From JAHCHG01 sp041394845 (GTDB lineage Bacteria; Acidobacteriota; Blastocatellia; Pyrinomonadales; Pyrinomonadaceae), in NCBI GenBank assembly GCA_041394845.1, contig JAWKHL010000001.1, forward strand, positions 496,001 through 560,000: a stretch of DNA of 64,000 nt, read 5' to 3'. This document shows, in pieces, positions 8,375 to 16,049 of this stretch; positions within the stretch are counted from its first letter, which is position 1, and each line of letters begins with the position of its first letter. Under the pieces are notes generated by a model. That model made no database searches. It was not told the DNA's origin and was given only the letters and a program-made list of their open reading frames with translations. A program made the translations under genes and the position numbers.

Positions 8375-9018
8375 CCACCCGCAAAGATTATGCGGCATTC
8401 GGTGAGGAGATATTCACGGCCAATCGGGTCAGCGGACTTTCTTATTCATCCAGTCAGGAAGAAACCCGAAAAGGCTACACCGGATATGAGAAAGATGATG
8501 AAAGTGGATTGGATTTCGCTCAGGCGAGATATTACAACTCGGTTCACGGGCGATACACATCAGTTGATCCGTTGACAGCCAGTGCAACGATCAGGAATCC
8601 GCAGACATTCAACAGATACAGTTATGTCTTGAATTCACCCTATAAATTCACTGATCCGTTGGGGTTATTGCCGTCTGGAATTGGAAGAGCTGGTTATAGT
8701 TATTGTGGAGCGAGTTATAGTAGTTGTGAAGGTGATGATTATGATTCTCCTGTTCAAACGGGAACGACAGCCCCAGCAGTTCATGAAAGCCAGCATACCA
8801 ATGAAGCGGCTGAACCGCCATCAAGCCATGAATCATCAGAAGCCCAACCAATGGCAACCGCTAACGAGGCTGAACCTTCAACGTTTCCAATAAGAATCAT
8901 TATTCTTGCTAATGATGCCTCTTTCATAACCAATGAAGTAATAGGATTAGATCAAAATAATAACCCTATTTATTTTTCTGGTGTAGGCTCAATTGTTAGG
9001 ATATATGTTTTTAAGTAG
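8365..9018 (+). CDS. Displaced second Rhs core plus tip, 3' end interrupted by an IS
   Basis: A second copy of the Rhs core begins abruptly at EVTTRKDYAAFGEE, overlapping the last 10 bases of the preceding gene, and runs through GYTGYEKD, FAQARYYNSVHGRYTSVDPL and SPYKFTDPLGLLPSG. It is nearly identical in protein to the first copy after RKGYTGYEKD. The tip after DPLGL is different, Ser/Glu/Pro-rich, then FPIRIIILANDASFITNEV. No toxin family was recognised. The frame ends AAG TAG, and those bases belong to the left inverted repeat of the IS at 9014, so the natural end is lost. It has the form of an orphan Rhs-CT module. Confidence 0.75.
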   Translation: MEVTTRKDYAAFGEEIFTANRVSGLSYSSSQEETRKGYTGYEKDDESGLDFAQARYYNSVHGRYTSVDPLTASATIRNPQTFNRYSYVLNSPYKFTDPLGLLPSGIGRAGYSYCGASYSSCEGDDYDSPVQTGTTAPAVHESQHTNEAAEPPSSHESSEAQPMATANEAEPSTFPIRIIILANDASFITNEVIGLDQNNNPIYFSGVGSIVRIYVFK

Positions 9019-9068
9019 TCGTGCAAAAATGTTCTGACATTTTAGGGGTTTTTCGCTAAAATTCAGAA

Positions 9069-9539
9069 ATGCGATTTATCAAACTATCAGAAAGTGACCT
9101 AAAAAGCCTGCAAAACGGTCAGCGATACGGCAAGCATTTCCTGTTTCGAGATCGTTGTCAGTGTTTGATTCTTTCACATCAAGGGTACACCATTACGGAA
9201 TTGACCAAACTTTTCAAAGTGCATCGCGTGACCGTTTACGAATGGTTCAATCTTTGGGAAGAGAGCGGCATTGAAGCCTTACATAAAAAGCCCGGACAAG
9301 GTCGACGCCCCAAACTCTCGCCCGCTAACCCTCGGCACGTTGAGCGAGCGCGAGCATTGGTCGAGGAGGATCGGCAAAATCTGAAAGCGGTGGTCGCCAA
9401 ACTGTCGGCGGAACTTGAGATTGAAATGCATCCCGACACCTTGAAACGCTTTTTAAAAAACTTGGCTACGCTTTCCGGAGATTCCGCAAATGCCTCAAAA
9501 CGTGTCAGGACAAGGGTCTCTACGATGAAGGCAAAATGA
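9069..9539 (+). CDS. IS630 transposase, N-terminal DNA-binding frame (OrfA)
   Basis: This frame holds helix-turn-helix segments (LSHQGYTITELTKLFKVHRV, TVYEWFNLWEESGIEAL) and the basic linker GQGRRPKLSP typical of IS630 OrfA. After KRFLKN the frame continues with non-homologous sequence to a stop, while the transposase reads on in the -1 frame (KKLGYAFRRF and onwards). It therefore contributes the DNA-binding half of an OrfAB fusion. OrfA alone may act as a repressor or inhibitor, as in other IS families (inference). Confidence 0.85.
   Translation: MRFIKLSESDLKSLQNGQRYGKHFLFRDRCQCLILSHQGYTITELTKLFKVHRVTVYEWFNLWEESGIEALHKKPGQGRRPKLSPANPRHVERARALVEEDRQNLKAVVAKLSAELEIEMHPDTLKRFLKNLATLSGDSANASKRVRTRVSTMKAK
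9455..9461 (+). promoter_or_regulatory. Programmed -1 frameshift slippery heptamer of the IS
   Basis: A_AAA_AAC lies in the zero frame (codons TTA AAA AAC). It is the canonical X_XXY_YYZ slip site and sits exactly where homology switches from OrfA to the -1 frame. Slippage yields the joined protein ending at 10105. Confidence 0.75.
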
Positions 9540-10105
9540 ATCTGCAACGCTTGCGGCAACTTTCTGCCGCCGGCCACCTTGATCTGTATTACGCTGATGA
9601 ATCGACGTTTTCGATGAACCCGTGTTTGCCGTATGGCTGGCAGGCCAAGGGCGAAACCGTCGGAATTGTTCCTCACAGAAACCGAAAAACCAATGTTTTC
9701 GGCATTTTCAGAGCGGATAATTTCAGTTTTACCAGATTCTCCGACTCAAATATGAAAGCTGATTTCATCGCTTCGGCGATTGATGAGTTTGCACAAAATC
9801 TGCCGACCGATAAACTGGCCGTGTTGGTTTTGGACAATGCCGCGACGCATCACAGTCTTTTATTCCGAGCAAAATCGGTCGACTGGCAGGAAAAAGGCCT
9901 GTATCTGTTTTTCCTGCCTAAATACTCGCCGCATTTGAATTTAGCCGAGACGTTTTGGCGTAAAGCCAAATACGAATGGCTCAAACCAGCGGATTATCTT
10001 TCGTTTGAGAAATTCAAAGAAAAAGTGGCTGAAATCTTCGCCAATATCGGCACGAAATATCGGATTATTTTCAAAGAACAAAATTGTCAGTCTATTTATG
10101 CCTGA
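9536..10105 (+). CDS. IS630 transposase, DDE catalytic frame (OrfB)
   Basis: This frame contains the RNase-H-like catalytic core. The first Asp is in LYYADESTF, the second in LAVLVLDNAATHHS, and the Glu in LNLAETFWRKAKYEWL, the D-D-E arrangement of IS630 enzymes. The frame is open upstream of the ATG back to the slip site near 9460, so translation most likely comes from -1 frameshifting within OrfA rather than from the internal ATG at 9536. There is no disruption in the catalytic region. Confidence 0.87.
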   Translation: MNLQRLRQLSAAGHLDLYYADESTFSMNPCLPYGWQAKGETVGIVPHRNRKTNVFGIFRADNFSFTRFSDSNMKADFIASAIDEFAQNLPTDKLAVLVLDNAATHHSLLFRAKSVDWQEKGLYLFFLPKYSPHLNLAETFWRKAKYEWLKPADYLSFEKFKEKVAEIFANIGTKYRIIFKEQNCQSIYA

Positions 10106-10110
10106 CTACT

Positions 10111-10165
10111 TAATAATTGGTTTACTCCGATCATTATTAATTTTGACACGGCCCTTTTCTTTTAG
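10111..10165 (+). pseudogene. Detached 3' end of the Rhs tip beyond the IS
   Basis: If the IS and one TA copy are removed, the frame of the second Rhs tip continues past its last native residues (RIYVF) into NNWFTPIIINFDTALFF and a TAG at 10163-10165. The reconstruction is direct from the sequence. The IS therefore replaced about 17 C-terminal residues of the tip. Confidence 0.6.
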
Positions 10166-10245
10166 GGAAATTTTATTTGTTTTTCAAGAAAACGTTTCCG
10201 CAATTGTGATAAAAGTTAGACCAAAAAAACTAACCGGAGGTAATA

Positions 10246-11181
10246 ATGCGTCTTTTTCTTTCCATTTTGGCTTTGCTGATCTTTTCCAACCAAATTTTTA
10301 CGCAGACCACGGCCGAAAAAAGCCGGCAGTTCGATTTTTGGGTCGGCGAGTGGGATGTCAATCTGCGGGTTCAGCAGGCCGATAAGACCTGGCGCGATCA
10401 GCACAAGTCGGTCGCCCGGATTTATTCGATTCTGGACGGCAAGGCCATCCTCGAACTTTGGAGCGAGAGCAAAGAAGGGATCAACGGCTATTCTCTGCGG
10501 TATTTTAATCCCCAAAAAAACAAATGGGATCTGTGGCTCAACTGGGCGGGCAAAAACCGTTCGGGAACCAACGGTCTGGACGGAGAATTCCGACACGGAA
10601 GGGGAGAATTCTTTTTCGAACAACCTTTGCCGGGAAATATGATGCAGATCGCCCGTTACACCTTTTCCGACATTACCCCCGATTCGCTGCGCTGGGATGA
10701 CGCCTATTCGCGGGATGGAGGGAAAACCTGGGCGGGAAACTGGATCATGGAGTTTACCCGCCGCGCTTTGCAGGCTCCGCCGATCGGTTCGGAAAAAAAA
10801 CTCCACACCTATTTTGACGGAACGCGTTGTGACCTTCCGCAATTTAACGCGCTTAAAGAATTGTCGGCCAATCAGCCCGATAAACCCGAATTCCGGCTCT
10901 ACAACATTCTGGACGGGTGCATCGTCATCGGATTTATCGAAAAAAAGAAAAGAAAGAGCTTTTTCTCGCTGACCTTCAACACCTTTGCCAATTTGTACGA
11001 ACTCGCGTTTCTGGATGATCGCGACCAAAGCGCGCTGGCACTTTTTTACGGCCAGAAAACTTCGGACGGTTTCGCCCTCAAATCAAAGGACGGAAAGGAA
11101 AACGCCGTTATCAAGGCGGGTAAAAAGATCGATTCACTGGAGATCGATTACGAGGGGGACAAGGAAAAATTCGGTTTTTGA
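10246..11181 (+). CDS. Exported protein with DUF1579-like beta-barrel motif
   Basis: 311 residues with a signal peptide (MRLFLSILALLIFSNQIFTQ). The mature start holds the FDFWVGEWDV motif that marks DUF1579-type and related calycin-like domains, followed by alternating aromatic strands (LRYFNPQKNKWDLWLNWAG). CCGGAGGTAATA immediately precedes the ATG. Proteins of this type are common in Acidobacteriota and lack an assigned reaction; binding of a small hydrophobic ligand is the usual guess. It stands alone, with no operon partner. Confidence 0.7.
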   Translation: MRLFLSILALLIFSNQIFTQTTAEKSRQFDFWVGEWDVNLRVQQADKTWRDQHKSVARIYSILDGKAILELWSESKEGINGYSLRYFNPQKNKWDLWLNWAGKNRSGTNGLDGEFRHGRGEFFFEQPLPGNMMQIARYTFSDITPDSLRWDDAYSRDGGKTWAGNWIMEFTRRALQAPPIGSEKKLHTYFDGTRCDLPQFNALKELSANQPDKPEFRLYNILDGCIVIGFIEKKKRKSFFSLTFNTFANLYELAFLDDRDQSALALFYGQKTSDGFALKSKDGKENAVIKAGKKIDSLEIDYEGDKEKFGF

Positions 11182-11199
11182 GATTGGCTTTCAAACCGG

Positions 11200-12573
11200 C
11201 TAACGGTTTCCGAGTTCTTTGACGGCTTCCAAAAAATCGCCGGTGATCCGTTCCTGCAACTGGTGTCTGCCGTTTTTTGATCGCCAGATCCCGAAGGCGA
11301 TGGTACCCGTTTGCCAGGTTTCATCCGAGGAATAAATGATCGTATTGAGGCGGTTTTCGGGCGAGGCGGTTTGAAGCAAAGGATGTCCGGCCGAAATGAC
11401 CGAGGCGTTAAACGGCCGCCCTACCTCGAAAAACCCTTGGCTTTGATCGTTCATCGCCCGCCGCCCGGTCAGCGTCGCCCGGCGGATGGCGTTGATCCCG
11501 CTGTTGCCCTCGGCCCGATCGGCAAAAATGTTCCGGCGATGCGAAACGAGCCTCTGACCGTAATCCAACAGCCGCAGTTCCTCAAACGGGTTGAGGCTGA
11601 CGTGGGAATCGGTCCCGATGCTCCAGCTCCCGCCTCGGTCCTGAAATTTCCCGAGCGGAAAGATCCCGTCGCCGAGGTTTCCCTCGGTCGTCGGACAGAG
11701 GACGACATTGACGCCCGACTCGGCCAGACCTTTGACCTCGTAATCGTCAACGTGGGTCGCGTGAACAAAATGAAAACGGTCGGAAAGTTCCGCGTTGTCG
11801 AGCATCCATTGAACGGGTTTTTTGCCCAGATGAGACAGGCAATCTTCGATCTCTTTCAATTGTTCGGAGATATGGATGTGAAAAGGCAGATCCGCCGGTA
11901 AACTGTCCACGACCTCTTTGATCAGTTCGGGTTCGACGCCCCGCAAAGAATGTATTCCCATTCCGATGTTGGCGTTTTCGTAAGAACGGCAGGCATCGGC
12001 GGCCGCTTCGAAAAGCCTTTGATATTCTTCGGGCGTCGCCGAGATGAACCTTTTTTGTTTGGGTTCGGGACCGGTTCCGAAACCGCCTTTTTGGTAAAAG
12101 ATCGGGATCAGCGTGATCCCGATCCCGGTCCGGCGGGCGGCGGCGATCAAACGCGAACTCATCTCGGCCCGGTCGGAATAGAGCGTTCCGTCGCGGTCGT
12201 GGTGTAGATAATGAAATTCGGCGACGTTGGTGTAGCCGTGTCGAAGCATCTCGGCGTAAAGCATGGCGGCGGTCGCTTCCAGTTGTTCGGGATCGATCGA
12301 CAGCGCCAGTGAGTACATCGCCTCGCGCCAACTCCAGAAATCGTCCCGGAAGTTTCCCGGACGATGATTTTCCGCCAAACCGGCCATGGCGTATTGAAAG
12401 GCGTGTGAATGGGCGTTCTGGAAACCGGGCAGGGCGAAGCCGTCGATCAGTTCGTCCGCTTTGCCCTGTGCATCCGCGCCGACCGAAACGATCCGCCCGT
12501 TCGGGTCGGTTTCAACGAGGGCGTTCTCCAGCCAGCCATCGTTTTGTAAAATTGCTTTGAATTGAAATTTCAT
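11200..12573 (-). CDS. hutF: Formimidoylglutamate deiminase (HutF)
   Basis: Amidohydrolase that converts N-formimidoyl-L-glutamate to N-formyl-L-glutamate and ammonia in the five-step histidine degradation route. 457 residues. The metal-binding NAHSHAFQ motif lies near residue 55, followed by GYTNVAEFHYLHHD, FHIHISEQ, VHATHVDDYE, LCPTTEGNLGDG and SIGTDSHVSLNPFEELRLLD, all matching the HutF branch rather than guanine or atrazine deaminases. It lies 36 bases before a formylglutamate amidohydrolase gene on the same strand, the next step. No Shine-Dalgarno is obvious at the start. Confidence 0.9.
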   Translation of the reverse strand: MKFQFKAILQNDGWLENALVETDPNGRIVSVGADAQGKADELIDGFALPGFQNAHSHAFQYAMAGLAENHRPGNFRDDFWSWREAMYSLALSIDPEQLEATAAMLYAEMLRHGYTNVAEFHYLHHDRDGTLYSDRAEMSSRLIAAARRTGIGITLIPIFYQKGGFGTGPEPKQKRFISATPEEYQRLFEAAADACRSYENANIGMGIHSLRGVEPELIKEVVDSLPADLPFHIHISEQLKEIEDCLSHLGKKPVQWMLDNAELSDRFHFVHATHVDDYEVKGLAESGVNVVLCPTTEGNLGDGIFPLGKFQDRGGSWSIGTDSHVSLNPFEELRLLDYGQRLVSHRRNIFADRAEGNSGINAIRRATLTGRRAMNDQSQGFFEVGRPFNASVISAGHPLLQTASPENRLNTIIYSSDETWQTGTIAFGIWRSKNGRHQLQERITGDFLEAVKELGNR

Positions 12574-12609
12574 TCGGTATTTTTTCCGCCGGCCATCGAG
12601 AAGACCGGA

Positions 12610-13413
12610 TCAAAGCAAACCGATCAGTTTTTCGAAGGTCTGTTTGAGATTTGCTTTTATTTTCCCCGCTTTTTCCGGGTCGTAAACCAGTTCGTCCCGG
12701 CTCATATAAAGGTCCTTGCTCATTTCCAGCTGAAGGGCGTGAACCCCTTTTTCCGGATCTCCTTTGGAACGGGTCAAAAATCCGCCCCGGAACGGATCGT
12801 TATGATTGATTTCCCAACGGCCCGCCCCGAGCGAATCCAAGACGGTTTTGACGAATTCCTCACCGGCGGTCCGGCCGTCGTTATCTCCCAAAATCAGATC
12901 GGGAAACGGTTCGGGCCGGATGGTTTTAACTTTTCGGCGGATCGAATGGCCGTCCCAGAAAATAACCCGTCCGAATTCATCCTTTAATTTGTGAATCAAT
13001 TCGTCGATCCGGGCGTGATAGGGATAATAATAATCCCGGAGTCGCCTTTCGGTCTCACGGTCGTCGGGTTCGAATTCTTTTTTCAAATAGATGTTCTCGC
13101 CCAAAAAAGTCGTTTTCGGGCAGAGTTCGGTGATCAGCCGTCCGTCGTCATAAAGCGGCAGGCTGGCCGGGTCGCGGTTGAGATCGATGACCCACCGCGA
13201 ATATTTGGCGTAAATGGTCGTAACCCCCAAATCGGAGGCGAAATCGTAAAGTTTTTCCAGATCCCAATCGGTGTCGTCGAGGACTTCGACCAATTCGGGG
13301 ACGTAAAAATCTTTTAGTTCCGGGGGAAACTCCGTCCCCCGATGGGGCAAACTGAGAACGAAGGGAACTTTTTCCCCCGCAGGTTCTTTGATGTAAAACG
13401 GGGCGTTTTTCAT
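12610..13413 (-). CDS. hutG: N-formylglutamate amidohydrolase (HutG-type)
   Basis: Hydrolyses N-formyl-L-glutamate to glutamate and formate, the last step after HutF. It belongs to the FGase family (motifs LSLPHRGTEFPPELKDF, DLNRDPAS, YHARIDELIHKLKDEFG, FWDGHSIRR, DLILGDNDG). The frame is open to an ATG at 13545, but that extension is a basic, Phe/Lys-rich stretch unlike the family. The start MKNAPFYIKEPAG at 13413 gives 267 residues, the usual length. Upstream of hutF on the same strand, it probably shares a transcript. hutH, hutU and hutI are not in this window. Confidence 0.88.
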   Translation of the reverse strand: MKNAPFYIKEPAGEKVPFVLSLPHRGTEFPPELKDFYVPELVEVLDDTDWDLEKLYDFASDLGVTTIYAKYSRWVIDLNRDPASLPLYDDGRLITELCPKTTFLGENIYLKKEFEPDDRETERRLRDYYYPYHARIDELIHKLKDEFGRVIFWDGHSIRRKVKTIRPEPFPDLILGDNDGRTAGEEFVKTVLDSLGAGRWEINHNDPFRGGFLTRSKGDPEKGVHALQLEMSKDLYMSRDELVYDPEKAGKIKANLKQTFEKLIGLL

Positions 13414-13590
13414 TTTTTGATCGAATCCCGGCAAATCCGGGCCAAAAATAATATAAGCAAAATCTTTTTTGATGAGACGGAAAAAAATCCGAAACTTTTT
13501 GAGTTTAATAATCCGATCAGTTGAGCCAAAAGTCAAAAAAGGCAAATTGCGGGGAAGGAGAGCGTCTTTTTTCGGAAAGAGGTGTTTTTA

Positions 13591-14229
13591 ATGGAGAAAT
13601 GGTTTATGAAAAAGGTCGTTCTGAGATTTCTGATCGGATTGGCGTTTTTTCTCATCGGTTTTGCTTTGTACACGCTTATTTCGGGCAACATTCCGTTTGA
13701 TCGCTGGAACTCGCTTCCCCCGGTCGGCAGTTTGATTTTGGATAATTCCCAAATGGACGAAACCGAAATTTACCGGGCGATCCTGGCCGATCGCCGGTCC
13801 GATTCCGAAACGCTGGCGGTTAACAGTCGGCTCGTCGAGTTCCCGGAGGGCTACACCGAACTTTTAAGGGGAAACACAAAACATCTGCCCGATGATCTGC
13901 TCGGCGATTTTCTGAAAAAGACCGTTAAAGGCGGAGATCTGGAAAATGATCCCGGTCTCGGGAAAAAGATCTTTTTGATCGAACCCGAGGAATTGTCGGA
14001 AATTGTCCGCCGGGGCGATGAAGGCTGGGATGAGTTTCACCGGCAAAATCCGGGATCGGGCCGGATCATCAGTTTTTCCCGAATCGGTTTTAACCGCGAA
14101 AGGACCATCGCTCTGGTCTATGTTTCGATCAATTGCAAAGGCCTTTGCGATGAATGGGTTTTGATCCCCCTGCAAAAAAAGGACGGAAAATGGGCAGTTG
14201 GAGAAACGATCGGCCTTTTGTATTCCTGA
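13591..14229 (+). CDS. Membrane-anchored protein of unknown function, first of a tandem pair
   Basis: 212 residues with one N-terminal membrane helix or uncleaved signal (VVLRFLIGLAFFLIGFALYT) and a soluble remainder. The ATG at 13591 has AAAGAGGTG about 6 bases upstream, preferred over the GTG at 13582. The C-terminal third carries GRIISFSRIGFNRERTIALV and CKGLCDEWVLIPLQKKDG, shared with the next gene, so the two are paralogues by tandem duplication. Two cysteines four residues apart (C..LC) are conserved between them. No known family was recognised; such proteins appear to be lineage-specific. Confidence 0.65.
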   Translation: MEKWFMKKVVLRFLIGLAFFLIGFALYTLISGNIPFDRWNSLPPVGSLILDNSQMDETEIYRAILADRRSDSETLAVNSRLVEFPEGYTELLRGNTKHLPDDLLGDFLKKTVKGGDLENDPGLGKKIFLIEPEELSEIVRRGDEGWDEFHRQNPGSGRIISFSRIGFNRERTIALVYVSINCKGLCDEWVLIPLQKKDGKWAVGETIGLLYS

Positions 14230-14320
14230 GTTTGATCCGTTTGATCGGGATCGAAGGTGGTTTCAACGGGAATTTCTTTGGTTTTAAAAAAAACGGATGA
14301 ATTTTATTGGAGGTAAAAAA

Positions 14321-14947
14321 ATGAAAAAAAACACGTTCTCGTTTTTGATAGGTTGGGCGGCCTTTTTCGTCGGCATTTCGGTCGCTTCAATTTTGTATTT
14401 GAACCCGTTCCCTGAAATTTCTCAAAACGAGATACCGCCGGTAAACTCGGAATTCCCCAAGACTTTGGTGGAGGATTCATCCGAAATATATTCGGCCGTT
14501 CTGAAGATTGAGCGTTTCCGACCCGATTTACTAATTATTTCGGATCAATCGGTCGAGGAGACTTCCGGCTTTACCGAAAAGTTGGATCAAAGGGTGGCCT
14601 TTTTAAAGAAGGAAACCGTCCGGGACTTTATCGACCAAAACAAAACGAGCGACGACCTGACCCGGTTTTTCCCGAATAAAAAGGAGGTTCATTTGTTAAG
14701 CCGGAAGGAGGCAATCCTCATATTCAAGAAAAGCCCTCAAGGCTGGGGAGAGTTTTTGAAAATTTACCCGAAAGCCGGTGGAATAATCTCCTTTTCTCGG
14801 ATCGGGTTTAACCCCGACCGAACCCAGGCGCTGGTTTATGTCGCCAAACGCTGCGGTCCTCTGTGTGGAGATGGGGCCATGATCTTTTTGCTAAAAAAAG
14901 ATGGAGAGTGGGTCGTCAAAAAAGATCTCGGGATTTGGGTTTCGTAA
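14321..14947 (+). CDS. Membrane-anchored protein of unknown function, second of a tandem pair
   Basis: 208 residues. GGAGGT at 14309-14314 fixes the ATG at 14321 rather than the one at 14297. The layout matches the preceding gene: one N-terminal hydrophobic segment (FLIGWAAFFVGISVASILYL), a divergent middle, and the conserved end GGIISFSRIGFNPDRTQALV then CGPLCGDGAMIFLLKKDGEW. The middle has diverged strongly between the paralogues, while the C-terminal motif block, presumably the functional part, is kept. No function is assigned. Confidence 0.65.
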   Translation: MKKNTFSFLIGWAAFFVGISVASILYLNPFPEISQNEIPPVNSEFPKTLVEDSSEIYSAVLKIERFRPDLLIISDQSVEETSGFTEKLDQRVAFLKKETVRDFIDQNKTSDDLTRFFPNKKEVHLLSRKEAILIFKKSPQGWGEFLKIYPKAGGIISFSRIGFNPDRTQALVYVAKRCGPLCGDGAMIFLLKKDGEWVVKKDLGIWVS

Positions 14948-15005
14948 ACGGGCATTTCAACCAAAGTTAATAAAAAAGCGGTATTGCGAAAACAGTACCG
15001 CAACT

Positions 15006-15038
15006 CCGGGAGCGCAGGCAAGATGCCTGCGCTCCCGG
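15006..15038. repeat. Perfect 15-bp palindrome, repeat family G (AGCGCAGGC core)
   Basis: Fifteen-base arms (15006-15020 and 15024-15038) pair perfectly around an AGA loop. The core AGCGCAGGC / GCCTGCGCT is the same as in the palindrome embedded in the coding region at 46432-46466. It lies between two convergent genes and lacks an adjacent T-run, although TTTTATTTTT follows at 15042. Confidence 0.8.
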
Positions 15039-15098
15039 CGATTTTATTTTTGCACAGACTTCAAATAACTGTTCCCGGTTTGGACCCGATGTAAAATT

Positions 15099-15587
15099 CT
15101 ATTTTCTGAATTTCAGGACGATCTTTCTGATCGGTCCGACGTCGTAATAATATGTGCGGAGGTATTTTGCATCGGAGCCGTATCCGAGGGCCCATTCGGA
15201 TTCTCCCTCAAAAGCCCAGAGCTGTTTGAGATCCGCCACTCCTCCATCAGAAAAGGAAAGTTTTTCGCTCGTTTCATATTCGGCATTGATCGAATGAAAA
15301 CGGATCTTTTTGAACTGTCCTCCATTGACCGGGATCGTCGAATCACCCGGATAATCCGTAAAAGGCGGGGAAGCGTCCTCGACCTCGTAATCGGGGATCC
15401 CGCAATCGGGGTCCGGCTCTTTGACCTTTTTGATCAGATCAAAAATGACGTACTCGAATTTTCCGGCGCTCCGGTTTGTAACCCGCTTGACGGTTTTCAT
15501 TTCGCCGCAGATCTGCGCCCGAACGGGGATGGCAAAAAGGAAACAAAGCGCTAGGAGAACGATTATAGTTTGGCTTCTGATTTTCAT
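15099..15587 (-). CDS. Exported protein of unknown function
   Basis: 162 residues with a clear signal peptide (IIVLLALCFLFAIPVRAQ). The mature protein starts with ICGEMKTVKRVTNRSAGKFE and ends in beta-rich sequence (YLRTYYYDVGPIRKIVLKF). Two or three cysteines could form a disulfide. No family was recognised. It is convergent with the tandem pair and separated from it by the palindrome at 15006. Confidence 0.6.
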   Translation of the reverse strand: MKIRSQTIIVLLALCFLFAIPVRAQICGEMKTVKRVTNRSAGKFEYVIFDLIKKVKEPDPDCGIPDYEVEDASPPFTDYPGDSTIPVNGGQFKKIRFHSINAEYETSEKLSFSDGGVADLKQLWAFEGESEWALGYGSDAKYLRTYYYDVGPIRKIVLKFRK

Positions 15588-15672
15588 TTATTTTGCTCCG
15601 TGACTTATGGGTAAATGTTCAGTTTGTTAAAAAACAGACCAGTATCCAAGAAACGCCCGTTCGATATAATTT

Positions 15673-15794
15673 TTTTGCCCACAAATTAACACGAATCAGG
15701 CGAATTATTTTTAACTTTTAAACAAGTTCTGATAATTTGCCCCGGATTTAATTGAATTATTTGTGCCGATTGGCGAAAATTCGCGGGCAAATTA
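15673..15794. repeat. Palindromic repeat family H in a gene-free stretch (15588-15861)
   Basis: The left unit (TTTGCCCACAAATTAACACG, 15673-15710) and right unit (15753-15794, GCCGATTGGCGAAAATTCGC part) are inverted relatives separated by about 40 bases. A related single unit lies at 46162-46200 (GGCCCGCGAACAGGCGCAAA). The rest of 15588-15861 shows nothing else I can support. Confidence 0.55.
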
Positions 15795-15861
15795 TCTTAG
15801 GTCCAACTCGGGTTAAGAAGGTTTATCAGACATTTTTTCAGCTTACGGAAAGAATGCAAAT

Positions 15862-15904
15862 AAAAAAAGCTCTGCATTTCCTAAAAAGAAAGGAATACAG
15901 AGCT
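15862..15904 (-). terminator. Intrinsic terminator of the solo unit
   Basis: The 5' arm AGCTCTGTATTCC (15904-15892) pairs with the 3' arm GGAAATGCAGAGCT (15881-15868), giving at least an 11-bp stem, followed by a run of seven T. Textbook rho-independent form on the minus strand. Confidence 0.8.
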
Positions 15905-15973
15905 TTTCCGGTAGACTGTCTGGATTAGCCTGAAAACTATACCTTTACAATCCACAATCCCGTTAGCAAAGGT

Positions 15974-16009
15974 TTAGGCTTCAGCCACCTCACTGGTAAT
16001 ATCGATCAT
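15974..16009 (-). CDS. Candidate 11-residue peptide MIDITSEVAEA
   Basis: Reading ATG ATC GAT ATT ACC AGT GAG GTG GCT GAA GCC TAA. The peptide is acidic and has no cysteine or hydrophobic segment. The ATG lies 17 bases after GGAGG (11 after the end of the 13-base SD-like tract), longer than the usual optimum, so translation is not assured. It could be a leader peptide, a RiPP-like precursor without its maturase, or a chance ORF in a structured RNA. Confidence 0.3.
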   Translation of the reverse strand: MIDITSEVAEA

Positions 16010-16049
16010 AATAACTTTTTGGATCACCTCCTTCTTCAGCGTTAGGCCG

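Larger units (their letters stand above)
9014..10110 (+). mobile_element. Complete IS630-family insertion sequence
   Basis: The terminal inverted repeats start AGTAGTC on both ends. Left 9014-9044 and right 10080-10110 match over roughly 30 bases with a few mismatches, and both contain CTGACA. The element is flanked by TA at 9012-9013 and TA at 10111-10112, the TA duplication typical of IS630/Tc1-mariner elements. Its length of 1097 bp is normal for the family. It carries two overlapping transposase frames. Both ends and both frames look intact, so it may still be active. Confidence 0.9.
15862..16043 (-). ncRNA. Solo ~180-nt transcription unit with full anti-SD complement and an 11-codon ORF
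   Basis: On the minus strand a near-consensus promoter (16050-16078) is followed by a predicted start near 16043, then AAGGAGGTGATCC (16033-16021), a full 13-base complement to the 3' end of 16S rRNA. An 11-codon ORF (16009-15974) follows, then about 70 bases of potential structure, then a strong intrinsic terminator (15904-15862). Nothing else is encoded. It could be a small RNA, a peptide gene, or a regulatory leader cut short. I do not recognise an RNA family. It is divergent from the downstream peptidase gene. Confidence 0.6.

Noticed and set aside
16018..16034. TTGGATCACCTCCTTCT on the plus strand resembles the 3' end of 16S rRNA.
   Set aside because: Only the final bases match and no helix 45 or upstream rRNA precedes it. 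Read on the minus strand it is an extended SD between a promoter and a terminator.
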